Part shown: piece after piece, positions 23,701-25,147 of the stretch | Layout: each line of letters opens with the position of its first letter | Numbering within the stretch: the first letter of the stretch is position 1 | Assembly (NCBI RefSeq): GCF_019402445.1 | Contig: NZ_SRZM01000130.1 | Span: 1-25,147, forward strand | Direction: 5' to 3' | Length of the DNA stretch: 25,147 bases | From: Brachyspira pilosicoli | Lineage (GTDB): Bacteria; Spirochaetota; Brachyspiria; Brachyspirales; Brachyspiraceae | Notes under the pieces: generated by a model | Told to the model about the DNA's origin: nothing | Databases searched by the model: none | Seen by the model: the letters and a program-made list of their open reading frames with translations, nothing else | Position numbers and translations under genes: made by a program

Positions 23701-23841
23701 TTATTTTGTATTTCTGCTTCCGCATTTAGGACATTTATGCTTAGAAAGTATTATATCCACAATATTGATTTTGTGAGTTTTTTCAAATATTTTACCGCAA
23801 TCATTACATTTATAAAGGAAAGGTCCATTAAAAGGCAACAT
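23701..23841 (-). CDS. Small zinc-ribbon protein (FmdB-like), 46 residues
   Basis: This short gene encodes 46 residues with two CxxC knuckles: YKCNDCGKIFE (C12, C15) and HKCPKCGSRNT (C37, C40). The spacing of about 21 residues between knuckles fits a zinc ribbon, and YKCNDCGKIFE resembles the start of FmdB-type regulatory proteins. It has an excellent AAGGAG ribosome site 6 nt before the ATG, which makes it a real gene despite its size. It starts 37 nt after the stop of the HrgA-like gene on the same strand, so the two may be co-transcribed. It converges with the ankyrin gene. The molecular function is unknown; nucleic-acid or protein binding is the usual role of such ribbons. Confidence 0.75.
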   Translation of the reverse strand: MLPFNGPFLYKCNDCGKIFEKTHKINIVDIILSKHKCPKCGSRNTK

Positions 23842-23878
23842 AAAAAACTCCTTAATTATTAATTTAGTTTACACCCTA

Positions 23879-24853
23879 TTAATTAGGATTATTAAATCTT
23901 CCGCTATTCATTAATCCATTCATGAAAACAACTCTATCATCATTATCATGTTTTAATAATCTATTTACATCTTTTATAAATAATTCAAATTGTTTATTGT
24001 TACAAAGTTTATGCATAGTGTCTATATCTAAATTATTTCTTTTTTGGGCAGAAAATAATATTTCTGAATCTTCTGGGTTATAATAATTTAATTTTATTAC
24101 TCCTACTCCAAAAGACTGATTTAATCTTTTAATCTCTTCCATTAATTCATCATAATTATTTTCGTCTATATTCATAGCAACAAGCCAAGCCTCATTAGCC
24201 CATCCAGAATTTGATAATGCTTGAAAATAATATTCTGTTAAATTACTAAGTGTAAGTTTTAATTTTAATTCATAAGCATAAAGTTCTGTAGTTGGCAGGT
24301 TTATATGATTAAATAATTCTAAAACTGATTTATTAATATAATCTTTAAAAGTAACAGCTACAATATCAGGAGTGCCCCATTTCATTTTTCCTTTTAGGTT
24401 AACATCTGTGGCATTAGCATTAATTGTTTTAGAATATATTTTCATTGAGTGTAAATATTTTGTGAGCGGTATATGCAAATCTTCTTCTAATATTTTTTTA
24501 TTTGTAGAATTGTTTTCAACGATATCATCTGCATCTTCTTCATCTATTGAAGCATTAATTTCATTTATTAAATTTTGATTAGAGCTATTTATTTTGCTTT
24601 TTAATAAAAATTTACCTTTACCAACTTTAGTAAAGATTGTAGTATCTGGATTATATTTAATGTCCGAATATATTTTTGAACTGAGACTATCCTTTGGGGT
24701 TTTACTCATTTGAAAATCTGGATTATTTTGTTTGCCTTTTTCTTCTATTTGTTTATCATAACCTAGTTCGCAAGCCTTTTCCCATATCTCATCAACTTTC
24801 ATAGGTACATCGCTTTGCTCTAAAACTTTTTTAGCTGCATCATAATATGTCAT
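23879..24853 (-). CDS. hrgA: HrgA-like protein: HARE-type winged-helix N-terminus and PD-(D/E)XK-like core
   Basis: This 324-residue protein starts with a domain (1-85) resembling HARE-HTH: TYYDAAKKVLEQSDVPMKVDEIWEKACELG, then the SLSSKIYSDIKYNPDTTIFTKVGKGKFLL strand-turn segment. After an acidic linker (100-125) the C-terminal part has a pattern like a PD-(D/E)XK nuclease: WGTPDIVAV with Asp163, then YAYELKLKL with Glu195 and Lys197, followed by YYFQAL with Gln211. This architecture matches COG2958/HrgA, known from a Helicobacter pylori locus where it replaces a restriction gene. Nuclease activity is inferred from the motif only. The ATG is preceded by AGGAG. Location near the ATPase/TOPRIM pair supports an accessory defence-type role. 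The family call is moderately secure. Confidence 0.7.
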   Translation of the reverse strand: MTYYDAAKKVLEQSDVPMKVDEIWEKACELGYDKQIEEKGKQNNPDFQMSKTPKDSLSSKIYSDIKYNPDTTIFTKVGKGKFLLKSKINSSNQNLINEINASIDEEDADDIVENNSTNKKILEEDLHIPLTKYLHSMKIYSKTINANATDVNLKGKMKWGTPDIVAVTFKDYINKSVLELFNHINLPTTELYAYELKLKLTLSNLTEYYFQALSNSGWANEAWLVAMNIDENNYDELMEEIKRLNQSFGVGVIKLNYYNPEDSEILFSAQKRNNLDIDTMHKLCNNKQFELFIKDVNRLLKHDNDDRVVFMNGLMNSGRFNNPN

Positions 24854-25127
24854 AGCTAACTCCTAAAACTTATACACTAATAATACACTATTTTTGTAAA
24901 AACTCTATAATTTTATACGATTTAGGAATTAACTGTATTTAAGTTTAATAAGTTTGTCAGTTTTTTATTTTATATTTTTTGAAAATATTAATAACAATAA
25001 TGATTTATTTATGAATTATAATATACAAAAACAAAATATATATTAATATTTAAAACTTGTATATTTTTATATAAATTAATAGATAAAAATTAAAATATTG
25101 TTTATAATATTTATATAGGATTTGTAT
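24854..25127. other. AT-rich gap with no recognised element
   Basis: This 274-nt gap is almost pure A/T. It should contain the minus-strand promoter of the HrgA-like gene, but no clear -35/-10 pair stands out. A TATAAT (25103-25108) on the plus strand may serve the gene starting at 25128; no -35 box was found for it. Confidence 0.4.
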
Positions 25128-25147
25128 ATGTCAGGATTAACATTTTG
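25128..25147 (+). CDS. Possible start of a gene cut by the window edge
   Basis: An ATG at 25128 follows TATAGGATTTGT, with AGGA about 8 nt upstream, and opens a frame MSGLTF that runs off the window. A TATAAT lies about 20 nt upstream of it. Too little is visible to name a product. Confidence 0.45.

Overview
The window looks like the chromosome of a very AT-rich, host-associated anaerobe, most likely a Brachyspira-type spirochaete. This is inferred from the low GC content, the A/T-ending codons, the gene repertoire (RbsC-type sugar importer, PTS cellobiose permease, secreted ankyrin-repeat protein) and the small GC-rich hairpin islands between genes. No rRNA, tRNA, insertion sequence, integrase or CRISPR array is visible.

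Positions 1-8650 hold a sugar uptake and phosphosugar module in three transcripts. One minus-strand unit encodes a PFK-family kinase and a class II aldolase. A divergent plus-strand gene encodes an FGGY (xylulokinase-type) kinase. A four-gene minus-strand operon encodes an importer: lipoprotein receptor, permease, double ATPase, second permease. The promoters of the PFK unit and the importer operon share a 24-bp sequence with one mismatch, each copy just after the -10 box, which suggests one regulator. Kinase, PFK and aldolase together fit either a ketohexose route or pentose use through sedoheptulose bisphosphate; the substrate cannot be read from the sequence.

Positions 8644-13849 hold a riboflavin operon. 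A consensus promoter and an FMN riboswitch with terminator and plausible antiterminator precede ribD, ribE, ribBA, a secreted SH3-like protein, and ribH. Three of the four gene junctions carry hairpin-forming sequence.

Positions 13963-20498 are mostly housekeeping or transport: an acidic amino acid/dicarboxylate symporter, a divergent pair for beta-glucoside use (6-phospho-beta-glucosidase and a PTS IIC permease without its IIA/IIB partners), and a large U32-family protein resembling RlhA.

Positions 20560-25147 are more accessory in character: a tight two-gene pair of an OLD/AAA15-type ATPase and a separate small TOPRIM protein (a defence candidate), a strong promoter reading into about 250 nt of hairpin-rich non-coding DNA before a secreted ankyrin-repeat gene, a 46-residue zinc-ribbon protein, and an HrgA-like protein with a HARE-type N-terminus and a PD-(D/E)XK-like core. 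A final coding region appears to start at the right edge.

Three starts were moved downstream from the longest open frame on ribosome-binding-site and family evidence (ribBA, the 6-phospho-beta-glucosidase, the ankyrin gene), and the sugar ATPase start was moved by four codons.
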